A DNA stretch of 64,000 nt, from NCBI RefSeq assembly GCF_905475395.1, contig NC_058340.1, positions 70,844,181-70,908,180 of the forward strand, written 5' to 3'. Made by a program: the position numbers and the translations under genes. Numbering within the stretch: position 1 is the stretch's first letter; each line of letters starts with the position of its first letter. The DNA is from Chrysoperla carnea. Taxonomy: Eukaryota > Arthropoda > Insecta > Neuroptera > Chrysopidae. The notes beneath the pieces are model-generated. The model saw only the letters and a program-made list of their open reading frames with translations, was not told the DNA's origin and did not search any database. This document shows positions 35,696 through 46,336 of the stretch, in pieces.

Positions 35696-36088
35696 GTATT
35701 CGCTCCGAGCGTGAATTTCGTTTCCATGACAACGATACACTACTTTAATTATAGAATTAATGGATGCATATATAATTGTGTGGATTGCATTGAAAACTTA
35801 CATTTAAAATTTAATATTCTTGTTTCACAAATTTAAATAAATAATTACGATAATTAACATTTGAAAAATAATATTTGTACAATTTGATTTCTTATTTTCA
35901 CAATTTTTAATGCATTAAGTTTAATTAATTAGTGTTTTTCAATCATTTTAATTTGACAGTTTCTATATCATTAACATGTAAATAATTGCAAATTAGTCAT
36001 AACAGCCCACTTTATCTCCAAAATTTTTCACTTAAAGCGCTGGCATCGATTTTATTATCCCTACCATGACTACGCACACAACGAATAG
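35696..36088. repeat. 393-bp perfect duplicate, copy A
   Basis: This segment, from GTATTCGCTCCGAGCG to CACACAACGAATAG, is repeated in the same orientation at 52935-53327. I compared the two line by line and found no difference. Read as TA-flanked, the ends are TTCGCTCCGAGCGT and (complement of the right end) TTCGTTGTGTGCGT, which match at 10 of 14 positions, so a TA-targeting MITE of 389 bp is plausible. No ORF. Confidence 0.85.
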
Positions 36089-36184
36089 ATACAATGTCAT
36101 AGTATTGTACACTGTTATCATAAATAGTGTACGAATATAACAGCATGTTTTTATAAACTTGACTGTAACGATTTTACTATCATT

Positions 36185-36605
36185 AGTACGCAATCGTATG
36201 TTTTTTTATGTCATGTAGGTAAAGAAAGATAGTCACTCTTAGACAACCACAGTCTTGTATATATGACACGATTGTAGTGTCACACTCACATAAATGATAA
36301 TTCCATATAATACATACTATAAAATGTTCTAACCTAATTTGCACCTTCACGGATAAACAGTGATGTTTACGAAAAAATGTTTCAAACAAAAATTATTTAT
36401 TTTTTTATAAGGAACATTTTTTACATGTTGTATTGTTCTATCTCTAACGATTTAAAAGATGGGTCTGACTGAACCAAGACCCGGTTAACCTGTGTTGCTC
36501 ATTTACGAACTCAACCTCACTTTTTACGTCCTGAGCACGCTATAAAAATTTTAGCTTGATATCTCTATTCGTTTTAGAGTTATCGTGTTGACCGAAAGAC
36601 ACCTT
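36185..36605 (-). repeat. Dispersed (GTCT)-core repeat, copy 3 (truncated)
   Basis: It contains ACAGTGATGTTTACGAAAAA, TCTATCTCTAACGATTTAAA, TGCTCATTTACGAACTCAAC and TTTTTACGTCCTGAGCACGC in the family order. It is cut at about 36600, just before the GTCT run, where the inverted CCCCCGAAC-type repeat fragment (36606-36643) begins. Confidence 0.75.
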
Positions 36606-36670
36606 ATAACACCTTTTTTTTCGGAGGTTAAAAATTGATTCGAAAAATCACTGACATGTCACTGTTTTAA

Positions 36671-37264
36671 GGATGTATGAGCATGGTAGTGGGGGCACAA
36701 ATTTTGATGATAAATTTATATTATTACTTGACGATATAAGACGAAAAGTAAGAATAAAATTTTTCGATATCTGGCTTAATTTTCAAAATATCGAAAATTG
36801 AAAATTTTGTTTAATTATTTAGCTTTCGATATTTCGAAAACCAAGACACATATCGAAAAATGTTATTCTTATTCACAAAATTCATCATCAAAGTTGAAAA
36901 TAAGATAAAAATAATTTCAACCCTTAATCTACCCTGCTCTTACATCCCTTATATGGACGGTGACACTTAGTTTTTTTCTTTTCTAATTCATTGCTAATAT
37001 GTTTACTTTCTATTAAAAAGTTTTTTTTAAATTTGTTTTCATTCATTCCAAATGAAAATTATCAAAAACTTCTAAAATATGTCGTTTTTTGAGATTCCTC
37101 CATAAGAGCCAATGTATTTTATATCGATTTTTAATGACTTTTTTCTTAAAAATTTGCACGGATACCTAAGCTGAAATTTTAACCACATATTCTTTGAGTA
37201 AAAGACTACCTACAAACAAATTTTGAGCCTTTAAATCAAACATTGTTGCCATGCTCATACATCC
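36671..37264. mobile_element. TTAA-flanked inverted-repeat element, copy 2 (uninterrupted)
   Basis: It is 594 bp, with perfect 16-bp terminal repeats GGATGTATGAGCATGG and TTAA on both sides (36667-36670, 37265-37268). It differs from copy 1 by a few small deletions (near 36710 and 36870) and by lacking the hAT insertion. Non-coding. Confidence 0.85.
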
Positions 37265-37268
37265 TTAA

Positions 37269-40132
37269 GTTTTCATTTCCGTTGGTTTTTTTCAATAACT
37301 GGCTGTTTTATACCATAAAATTGGTCGCAAATTTTAAGTGTGTTGGTATAACTTTGTCTTGTCGATCTTCATTCACTTCTGGCTGATTTCCTATTTTAAT
37401 TTTCCCTGGCATAGATATACATGGTGGGCCATTTCTATAATAATAGAGGACATTCGCCTGTGTCCTTGATCGTTAAATGGTCTTGAAAATGTACCTGGAC
37501 TTAAACGTTATTAACAAAGACGAACGACCTTTGTTGATAACTTCTGTTTTAAACATTTTTCTAAAGCTAGCGTATTTTCTTTCAATTAAATGCGACAATG
37601 ACGTATTCTTAAGTCACATGGTCTCCGAAAGCTAACGATTTTCGAAAAAATGTTTTAAATAAAAAATGTTTTTTTTTATGAGGATCAACTTTCTAATTTA
37701 AAAAGTAATTCTATCTCCTTAACTTTTGGGATCTAAATTGACTATTAAAGCAACCCGGAGAACTAGGTCCAATCTGATGCCAGAACATGATGCCCCCATC
37801 AAACTCTGCAACTTTTGATATTAAGTTTTTGATTGGTCAACTACAAAATGAGATATTAGCCATAATAGATTAAAATGTTCCACCCTTTATATCCTACAAA
37901 ATTCCGTAAAAAGTTTTCCAAATTGAGAAAATAATGAATACTTAATGTAATTTATTTTAATCCGGGTTCATTTTCCAACTGATTAAACTCGACCCTGAAA
38001 TATTGTGTGTTGATTGATCGTGAAAAAAAGAATGAATAACGTACAAGCCTGCCTGGCTCCAATTATTTTGACTAGATGAAAAACTACTGCTAATAATAAA
38101 TTTATTTCGGAAAGTTTTCTTTTATAAACATCAATTACATAAAGAGGCCACGTGAATATTGAATAAAATCGCAATATTTATAATATTAAAATATCAACAG
38201 TCTGTCTGTCCAGTCTTTAATTATCATTAATTATAAATTAATATAAAAATTTCAATTGATTAAGTATTATTATTTTATTTATTTTATTGGAACAATTCCC
38301 AAATATCTTGGTAATGAATAATTTTAAGAATTATTATGTTATGTAAAATATTTTAAAATTTGAAGAAAGTACAGTTAAACCTGATTAAGTGGGGTTTGAA
38401 AAGTTACAAAAATCGTATTCATTTAATGATTGAAGGCATAATTTCTGAGATATCGTCAAAAATCTCATACAAAACGCGATTTTTCGGATCGATTTCAGGA
38501 AATTTTTAGAAATTTTCTATGCACCGTATATATAGTATATGAGCTTGTTTTGTTTGTACTATAGTTGTTTCTATTACAATCACAATATTGTATAATTGTC
38601 TTGTTCGCCCAATTCTTTCCGTATTCCCTCTACTAAAAAGTTTCGTCCAAAAAAAGTATTCGTTCATTAAAAGTATTTGATGAAAAATTTTTAATTTGTC
38701 TGAGTTATTTTATATCAGTTTTCCATAAAGATGGTGATATTTCTACTAAGTGAACAAAAAATTCTTCTATCATGCGTTTAAAATATGTCAATTTTAATCG
38801 CAATTATCTCATAAACGTTGTAATCATCGCCTTCAAATTTTTGATTTTTTAATCGCGTAGCAACTACCTTAAAAAAATAAATTTTGTGTATGTTATTGTT
38901 CTAATGACTTGAAGTAAGTTTAAAACTTGCTTTAACCTGTATGATTTTCTAAAAAATTAGAAAAAAGTATAATAAATTATACTGGGGAAAAAATCGGGAA
39001 ATAAACTGCATTATTAAGATAAGTTTGACATTCGAAAGGCTGTAAGCTTTGATGCATAAGCTATAGACCGCCTTTGGCGTCAACAATGCCAAGACGAATG
39101 GACAGAAAGTAAAAAATTTTTGGTCCTAAGACTTCCGTATGGAGTCCCAAGCAAATTTACGAGGTAAAAAGAAAGATAAAGTGTATAAATAGAAGGAAAT
39201 AGACAAATTTTTTATCGAAGGGCTTTCGTTAGGTAAGGTTTCATCCCAGATAGTGTCAACCGTGGTGTAGGGACGGAAAAAATTACCCCATTTTGATATT
39301 AATAGATAAAATGTAGTGTTCGGAAGAGGGATGCCATTTCATTGTTTATTAGATTGCTAATTTAACTTCCCAAGTTTTCGTGAAAACACGTTATTGGTTT
39401 ATCTACCTCTGCAGTATAAAATAGAACAATAAAGTTACCTCTCTGCCTCCGTTCCTCTCTCTTCTATATTACATATTTAGCGATGGCAATGACATTTGAT
39501 CTTTTCAATTTATAAACGCACAAAATATTGATTATGTAAGACACAATTTTTGTAGTGTTGTGTTATCAATTTCCTGTGTTTTTATTATCAATTGACAAAA
39601 AAAAAAATGCTGACAATAAAAACTGCCAGTAAAATAAAGTTTATAAGTAATTTAATATGGAAAATTTTTAATTATATTTATCGGAAAATCTTTTAAGTTT
39701 GTTTGTACATAATAAAAATTGTTTATCATGTTTATGTAATCTTTTTATTCTTTGTTAAGGGTTGTATAAAACTTATTCCAATTAAAATTATAGTTAATCA
39801 TTCAAACTTTTTCTAGAAATGTATAGGGTTTTCTGAAATTTTATTAGAAAATCTTTCTAAAAGTTAAAGAAAACAATCCTTTGAACAAATTACTGCAGGG
39901 GTTAGGTCAGATAATTTGGAAATTCTGGAAAAGTTAGTTAATAGTTAAGGAATTGTGGTCCTGGCCCGGGAAAATGATGAAAGATTCTCCAGAGTTTGAT
40001 TCTGAAGACCTGATTATTCATCGATATCTTGGAATTTTCTATATATTCTGCTTCACGTTTAACTACAAATTTTCCGGTTTTAGGCAGGGTTGTGGGATAA
40101 TTTCGTTTATAAAGTGATGAATCCAATAAAAA
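37269..40132. other. Intron sequence, nothing firm
   Basis: Mostly AT-rich spacer. A weak relative of the 52 kb dispersed repeat (TTTAATGATTGAAGGCATA, TTTCTGAGATATCG) is at about 38390-38460. No genes recognised. Confidence 0.4.
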
Positions 40133-40140
40133 GGCAATAG

Positions 40141-40714
40141 CAGGGCCGGATTAACAAGTAGGCAGAATAGGCAGTTGCCTGGGGCCCCCTATTTTAGGGG
40201 GCCCCCAAAAAATGAAAAAGCCTTCTAAAATTTTCTTACAAACATAAAATTCTAGAGAGTGAAAGGAAATATAATCAGAACTGAAAATAAATTTTACTCA
40301 AATAAATAAAACTCAATTGGCCGCATTCAAAAGGCGACGACCGACGAACTAGACAAAGTTCCTAAAAAGGACATTTCCGACTACTTTGACAAAACTTATA
40401 GTCATTTGTATAAGATTCTAATGGAAGATCAATTAGCCGATGTATTTCCTAACACAGAAATAGCTCTTCGGATTTTTTTAACATTAATGATCACAAATTG
40501 TTCTGCCGAACGATCCTTCTCGCAATTAAAAAAAAAATCAAAGCTGCTGAAAGAGCTACAACGCGACAAGAGCGATTCGAGATGTTAGGTATACTTTGCA
40601 TTGAGTCAGATTAAGTTTGTATTTTTTAATCGAAAAAAGAAGGGAACGGACGTGAAAAAAGGGCCCCCAAGTTGATGGTTGCCTAGGGCCCCGTTGAGGA
40701 TTAATCCGGCCCTG
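40141..40714 (+). mobile_element. Internally deleted hAT element with dimerisation-domain remnant
   Basis: The terminal repeats are CAGGGCCGGATTAA (14 bp, perfect) and the 8-bp direct duplication is GGCAATAG (40133-40140 and 40715-40722). Inside, 40406-40588 encodes FPNTEIALRIFLTLMITNCS and AERSFSQLK, the hallmark of the hAT C-terminal dimerisation region. An A-run at about 40529 shifts the frame; the next frame continues ATTRQERFEMLGILCIESD. The rest of the transposase is gone, so it is inactive by itself. Confidence 0.88.
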
Positions 40715-40898
40715 GGCAATAGGTTTGAATTTTTATTTAAAACTTTCATAATTCGAAAAAATATTGATTCAAAATATTAAATTATTTATTATTCAGTTAA
40801 AAATATTCTACACAGTACAAAAAATGGTGATTTTGCAAATGGATATATTTTCATGGTTTAATCTCTATCGAATGTTTCTAGACTTGACTGTGGTTATA

Positions 40899-41149
40899 CA
40901 GTAAAACATCATCTATTCGAAGTATTGTGGGGCGGAGGTACTTCAAATAAGGAAAAATCGGGTAACTTTTGTGTTTTATGCAAAATTCGAAATAACAATT
41001 TCAAAATAATACCCGCGTACAGCATATGCATAGCGACTTCGCCCGTTTTATCCAAGTTTTTCTGTATTGTGCGAGCGAACAGCTCAATTAATGGGGACTC
41101 GAGACTCGATTGATCGAAGATCGGATAATGGATAATAGAAGTTTTACTG
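40899..41149. mobile_element. 251-bp TA-flanked MITE with pogo/Tigger-like ends
   Basis: It begins CAGTAAAACATC and ends with the complement of CAGTAAAACTTC, with TA on both sides (40897-40898, 41150-41151). The CAGTAAAAC-type terminus is typical of pogo/Tigger elements of the Tc1/mariner group. No transposase. Confidence 0.7.
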
Positions 41150-41334
41150 TAGATATTAATTTATGGTACAATCTATTGAGTGAATATTTATGGCTTTTTT
41201 GCAAACTTCAAAATAAAATATACGCGAAATTTAAAATTTTTAATGATACAAAAATGAAAATTTGAAAAAAAGAAATTGACTCAAAACTTTTTGAAGTAGT
41301 AGATTAAATAAAAGAAGATTGCGCGTTCGGAAGA

Positions 41335-41690
41335 TTCAAACAAACAAATATGGCAAATGCTGATCTGGTGATTTTTATAAATACAACCCAAAAATTGGGT
41401 TATGTTAAATGATTCAGTTGACACCCGGTGTATTGAAAATGTGTAATGTAGATGAGAGAGTGTGCAAATAAAAATAATATACTTCGCTTTCAGTGATCAG
41501 AAACAAAAAAAAGTTGTGTGATAGGAAGAATAAAAAAAATCAATCTGGCAAACCCTGATTCGATAGCCCAAAGTGATCTCTATAGCCTAAACCCAAAAAT
41601 TGGGATATGTTAAGTGATTTTGTTGACACCTGGTATATTGAAAAAAAATGAGTTTACCAACTGTGTGCAGATAAAAATAAAATGTAACAA
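41335..41690. repeat. Two diverged tandem units (period about 200 bp)
   Basis: The units around 41386 and 41589 share ACCCAAAAATTGGG, TATGTTAA-TGATT, GTTGACACC and GTATATTGAAAA or GTGTATTGAAAA, and each is followed by a GTGTGCA-ATAAAAATAA block. Non-coding and old. Confidence 0.6.
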
Positions 41691-44600
41691 ACTTATACAA
41701 TGCTGCCAGTTTCATAATTTATTTTTTTTTTCAATTATTTCTAACAAGTAACCAGTATTATTATGGCACCGATTCATGTGATAGATATATAAATAAAACC
41801 ATACACGATTTAATTTTTTTATTTATAATCAAAAGTTGAGTTTTTTTTTAAGACTATTTATACTTTTTTTTTTTTGTATAAATAATCGACTTACAACCGT
41901 CATAGAATATTTTATTTTTATATTAGGGAAGTTAAAATGTTAATTATTCGAAATTGTAAAATTAAATTATTGCTTTGTAATTAGCATGTAATCTTGACCC
42001 CCCGACTTTTGTATACATAATTATTCGACGAATTGTAAAAAAAAGTTAACAAAATTATAATTCTGAATTTACACAGAGTATAATATGTGCCTGAGTCATT
42101 CCTTATGTGACTGACACTGCATGCAAAAGGAAGTCGCGTATTTATTTCAATTTTAACTTCAAGTAAAAACATATAATCCGTCTATCGTTTTACCATAAAA
42201 CCAATGTTTATATGCCTACTTTTGAAGTCATTTATCTATTTAAATAATCGGACAACCACCCCTAAAATTTTCAGAATTAATTTACACTTAGTCCAACTTC
42301 ATATAAAAAAAATCAAGCTTTTTATTTAAAATTGCCTTGCTCGTACATCCTTAATAAGAATAAAAAAACCACTAATAAAGTTGGAATTTTAACGTTTTTA
42401 CAGACTTAATAAATTTTAATGAAAACTTAACATTTACGATGTAAAAATATTATTTAGGTACTTAAGATAATGAAAGCTCAAAGTACTAAAGTGTTAGCAC
42501 CATACTAAAATATTTTTACCATCGAAACGAGTAATCTTTTTTGCCATTTATGGTACATTTTTTCATGGAACCACCTTAAAGACAAAAAATTTTACATTTT
42601 TAAAAACATACAGCTTCCGTATGAAATTCACTATGAATAATATCTTGTTTCTATTTAAAATACACAATGAATGAAGATTATAAAATATTTATCTTGTGAG
42701 GGAATCAAGGAAATCACATCCTAGTGGTACATACTAGTGAACGGAGTAAATACGGACGGCATGTCATATCTAAAGAAAATAAACACTATCAGGCTAGTAT
42801 TTGTAGCAACGTGCTTATATTGTGTACTATAAATGCTAAAATGCTATCTATGGTGTGCATAGAATGAACCCACACAGTATAATACCAAGTTCATTCCAAC
42901 GAACAACCAGATTCCACTGTGCAACGTTCTCTATCGAACATAATGTATGTAGCTATAAACTTCTTGTTATCCAGCTTTTATGGTATAACAGAATGGAATC
43001 TGGTAGCAGGATGGATAGAACTGTACAACCATATGTTTGTTCAATCAATAATATGGTCGGTTCACTCCCATTTTCCATACTACGGATTCCTTTGCTCATG
43101 TCACTCAACGTACCACATACGAGGAGAACCGTTTTGTTACTGTTAAATTCATCTTAACCCCCCGTAATGTTTAGTCCATGCAGTGGCTACAAAAAAACCG
43201 AGTACCAGCAACCAATTTTCAATAAAACTTTATAAATACTTTTTTTGATTTACAAAGTTTTCAAAAATCACAAAAAATTCCTAGGTTATCGGGCTTTTTA
43301 TTATTATTTTATCGTTCAAAGTTGGCTGAAAAAATCTGCCGTAGACGCTTTGCTCAAAAATGATGAATCATATAAGTTATCCTTTTCAATTGGATATTTC
43401 TATATCAAAAAATCTAGAGAGTGTGATAAAAAACTATCTAAAATATTTAGACAATCTCACTATAGTTTGAGTATTGATGATTGAAGAGAGATATCTATAT
43501 TATCAAATTTATAAGCAGCACTTGCACACAGTATATTATATATGTTTGTAGTTGCGTGGTATTGTAATGCTAAATATAGCACATTATTTGACTACATGAG
43601 ATTTTTTTGGTATCGAAATACCTGTAAAAAAAATTTTTTTTTTTGTCAATTTACGAGAACTCGGCGAAAAATCGCTCATATCACGATCATTGGAGCTACA
43701 AGAATTATTTTCTTATCGTTTTAATATGATTGGTGGCAGAAGTCAAGTCAGTAAATCCTTTTTTTGATATCATGTCATGGACTATTATGTATCGTCAATC
43801 GAGGGAATAATAATATGCGACAAAAACATTGCTGCCACCAACGTGGAACTTTAACTGTATAATATAACAAAAACAGGTTGTTGTTGATTCTATTTTCTAT
43901 TTGTCTCCTACTCTCCTTTCCCCCACTCTCCAAACATCGAATAGAATTTTCTAGATCAATATTCTATGCTTTGAAAATATTGTTATTATATAACTTTTTT
44001 TTTGTTCCATTGTTGGAAATTTGTTTTGCATTGATATTCGTTTAATCGATGGTGGGAGTAACTGTGGGAAAAGTTGTTGTTGCCAATAATGTGTTTTTAT
44101 CTTTCAACCCCCATCCCCTCGCCGTGATTTTTATATTTATTGTACGTTTGAACTTGAACAATGTTGGATTGTAGTCTGTTTTTCAAGTCAAGTGTTCCAT
44201 CCATGTGAGCTTAGTGAGGTCAGTAAAAATAGGGTAACCTAGAAAATTTAGGTAGGAAGGTTATATACTATACAATTATTCTTTGAGATAAGTTTTTATT
44301 CTTGGTGAAAGTACATTTATCTTGTTCGAAACATCTCGAATTTTAATTGATACACTTGCAGCTACTTTGTAATTCAGTCAAATTAAACAATGGACCTCGC
44401 AACAAATCAGGCATTTTTGGTTTTTTGTAATGTTGTTTGCAATGTAAGGGCAATGTTAAATTCAAGTTTTCGGCCTCACCAAACGACCGAATCATGCCGA
44501 AAAATTAGAAAAACCTCGAAATTTTGTACCTTATGTCAGTAATTGCCGATTTTGATTCGGAAGGACTGGTTTTTCATCAAAAACTGTAGTTATTTTTAAA
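41691..44600. other. Intron sequence, nothing firm
   Basis: AT-rich spacer. 42855-43157 is open in two frames and less AT-rich than its surroundings, but neither translation resembles a known family. At 42335-42356, TTGCTCGTACATCC followed by TTAA is a solo end related to the TTAA-flanked elements at 30 and 37 kb. Confidence 0.4.
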
Positions 44601-44629
44601 GAAGGTTAAATTTGCAACAATAATCAATC

Positions 44630-44960
44630 CGGTTTTTATAAGACCGATAGTTTCGGAGATACAGATTTACAAATTTTGTCTATTTTGTTAAGTTGCAAAA
44701 ATGGACACTAAAATTTTGTCCTAATTTGCGCCATCACGGGTAAACAGTGATGTTTACGAAAAAATATTTCAAACAAAAGTTGTTTATTTTTTATAAAGAA
44801 CAGTTTTTGCATTTAAACTTTTGTTCTATCTCTAACGGTTTACAAGATGAAATTTTGCCAAAAATCGTGTAGCTTTGAAAAGTAAACAAACTTTCAAAAG
44901 CTGTATCTCCGAAACTATCGGTCTTATTAAAACCGGTTTAATCTCAAATTCTTGCAAAAA
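44630..44960. repeat. Inverted repeat split by a fragment of the (GTCT)-core repeat
   Basis: AAGACCGATAGTTTCGGAGA at about 44641 recurs as its complement at about 44910, flanked on each side by ACCGG-type blocks. Between them, 44725-44860 is a fragment of the dispersed repeat (ACGGGTAAACAGTGATG through TCTAACGGTTTACAAGATG). This is either an insertion into a palindromic element or a composite rearrangement. Confidence 0.6.
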
Positions 44961-45825
44961 CTTTCTCTTACGAAATACAGTGTCTCAATAAACATTATCA
45001 AATTAAATTTTTCTTATTTAATGAAGTTTTTTACCAAATATTTTACCCAAATCTTGCATACAAACTTGTTGCGTAGTCACTGGCGCAACTTTCAATATTT
45101 AGCATCATATTTCCGTATTCCCCGGTATTAAAATCAATCAATAATTGAATAAATGAAGTATTATAATCAATTAATTAATAATAGAATCTGAATACATATA
45201 TAATAATAATATATAACATTGAATCTAAATGAAGTTAAACGTAATAATACTCACTATATTATGACCTTATACACATCAAAAGGGTAATGCTATTTTCTCC
45301 TCTGGGTGAAGGAAGTTTTTCTTTACACATCCTTGACATTACATGCAAGAACATAAACATTCACTTCACTCTATTACATGGCATAATAGAGTCTTATAGC
45401 ACAACCCATGGGAGTGCAAGTGGGTGGTACTGTAAGTGAGGGGATGAGATAAGGTGTCGTAAATACAAGGCGAGTACATGCTTTGGCAATATCTGCCAAC
45501 GGTGGTGTAGGTCGATTTTGTATAAAGTTTTGTACATTTAAGTTCGGAAGTGTTTGTTTCTTTGTTTTTCTTTTCCATTAAAATGCACCGGCGGAACTAT
45601 TGTTTTTTTTACCCGACTACGGTGAAGGCTATGGTTTTGACAAGTATGTATATGTATGTGTAAGGAAATAGTCATAACTTCTAAAGGACTTATCATAATT
45701 CGAAAAATGAGGTTTAATTGAGAGCCCCTTTATTTTCCGCTGTGGACAGGCTATGGGACACCATATTAAAATGAATATGACATCCTCTAGAGGACATTAA
45801 GTCATGAACTAAAAGATAATAATTG

Positions 45826-46336
45826 AAGTTCAAAAACTAAAACGCGACTTCTATAAAATCACGTTCCAAAAAATAAACAATACAGTTTGGCAACCATCTC
45901 GTTAGTCATTTAAAATATATGAAGTAATTAGAGTTTTTATGGACGTTCTTATGTATATGACAAAGAGGGAATGTACTGTTTGTGATGCCAGAGTAATCAT
46001 ATAATTTGATCTGTAGTTCTATATGTGTATTGTGTATACATGAACACAGCCGGTCAGTCTTATCACTTGTACATCACTTGAAGTTGTACACATACGATAC
46101 AGCGCGCATCTCTCTTTGTTTTATACATAAGAACGTCTATAAAAACTGTTCTTACTTCCTATATTTTAATTGGCTACTTCATATATTTTAATAAGATTAA
46201 TATATATGTCATGAGAGTCGGGGGATCTCTAAGGTTAATAATTGTTCCGCAGAACAATTTCAGATGAGAACATTTTCGTGTGTCCTACTTTTCAAAACGT
46301 GATTTATTAGTAGTCGGGTTTTAGTTTTTGAACTTT
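45826..46336. mobile_element. Inverted-repeat element, about 510 bp
   Basis: The outer ends AAGTTCAAAAACTAA and TTAGTTTTTGAACTT are perfect complements, continuing as AAACGCGACTTC against AAACCCGACTAC and AAATCACGTT. Inner mirrored blocks (ATATATGAAGTA; GACGTTCTTATGTATA) lie at 45915-45960 and 46125-46190. No ORF of note. Superfamily unknown. Confidence 0.7.

Noticed and set aside
35696..36088. The 393-bp duplicates as a pair of LTRs of one retrotransposon
   Set aside because: They are 17 kb apart with no gag-pol remains between them and lack TG...CA termini.
42855..43157. 100-residue ORF as a gene
   Set aside because: Two overlapping frames are open equally well, there is no recognisable motif, and no splice or start context is convincing.
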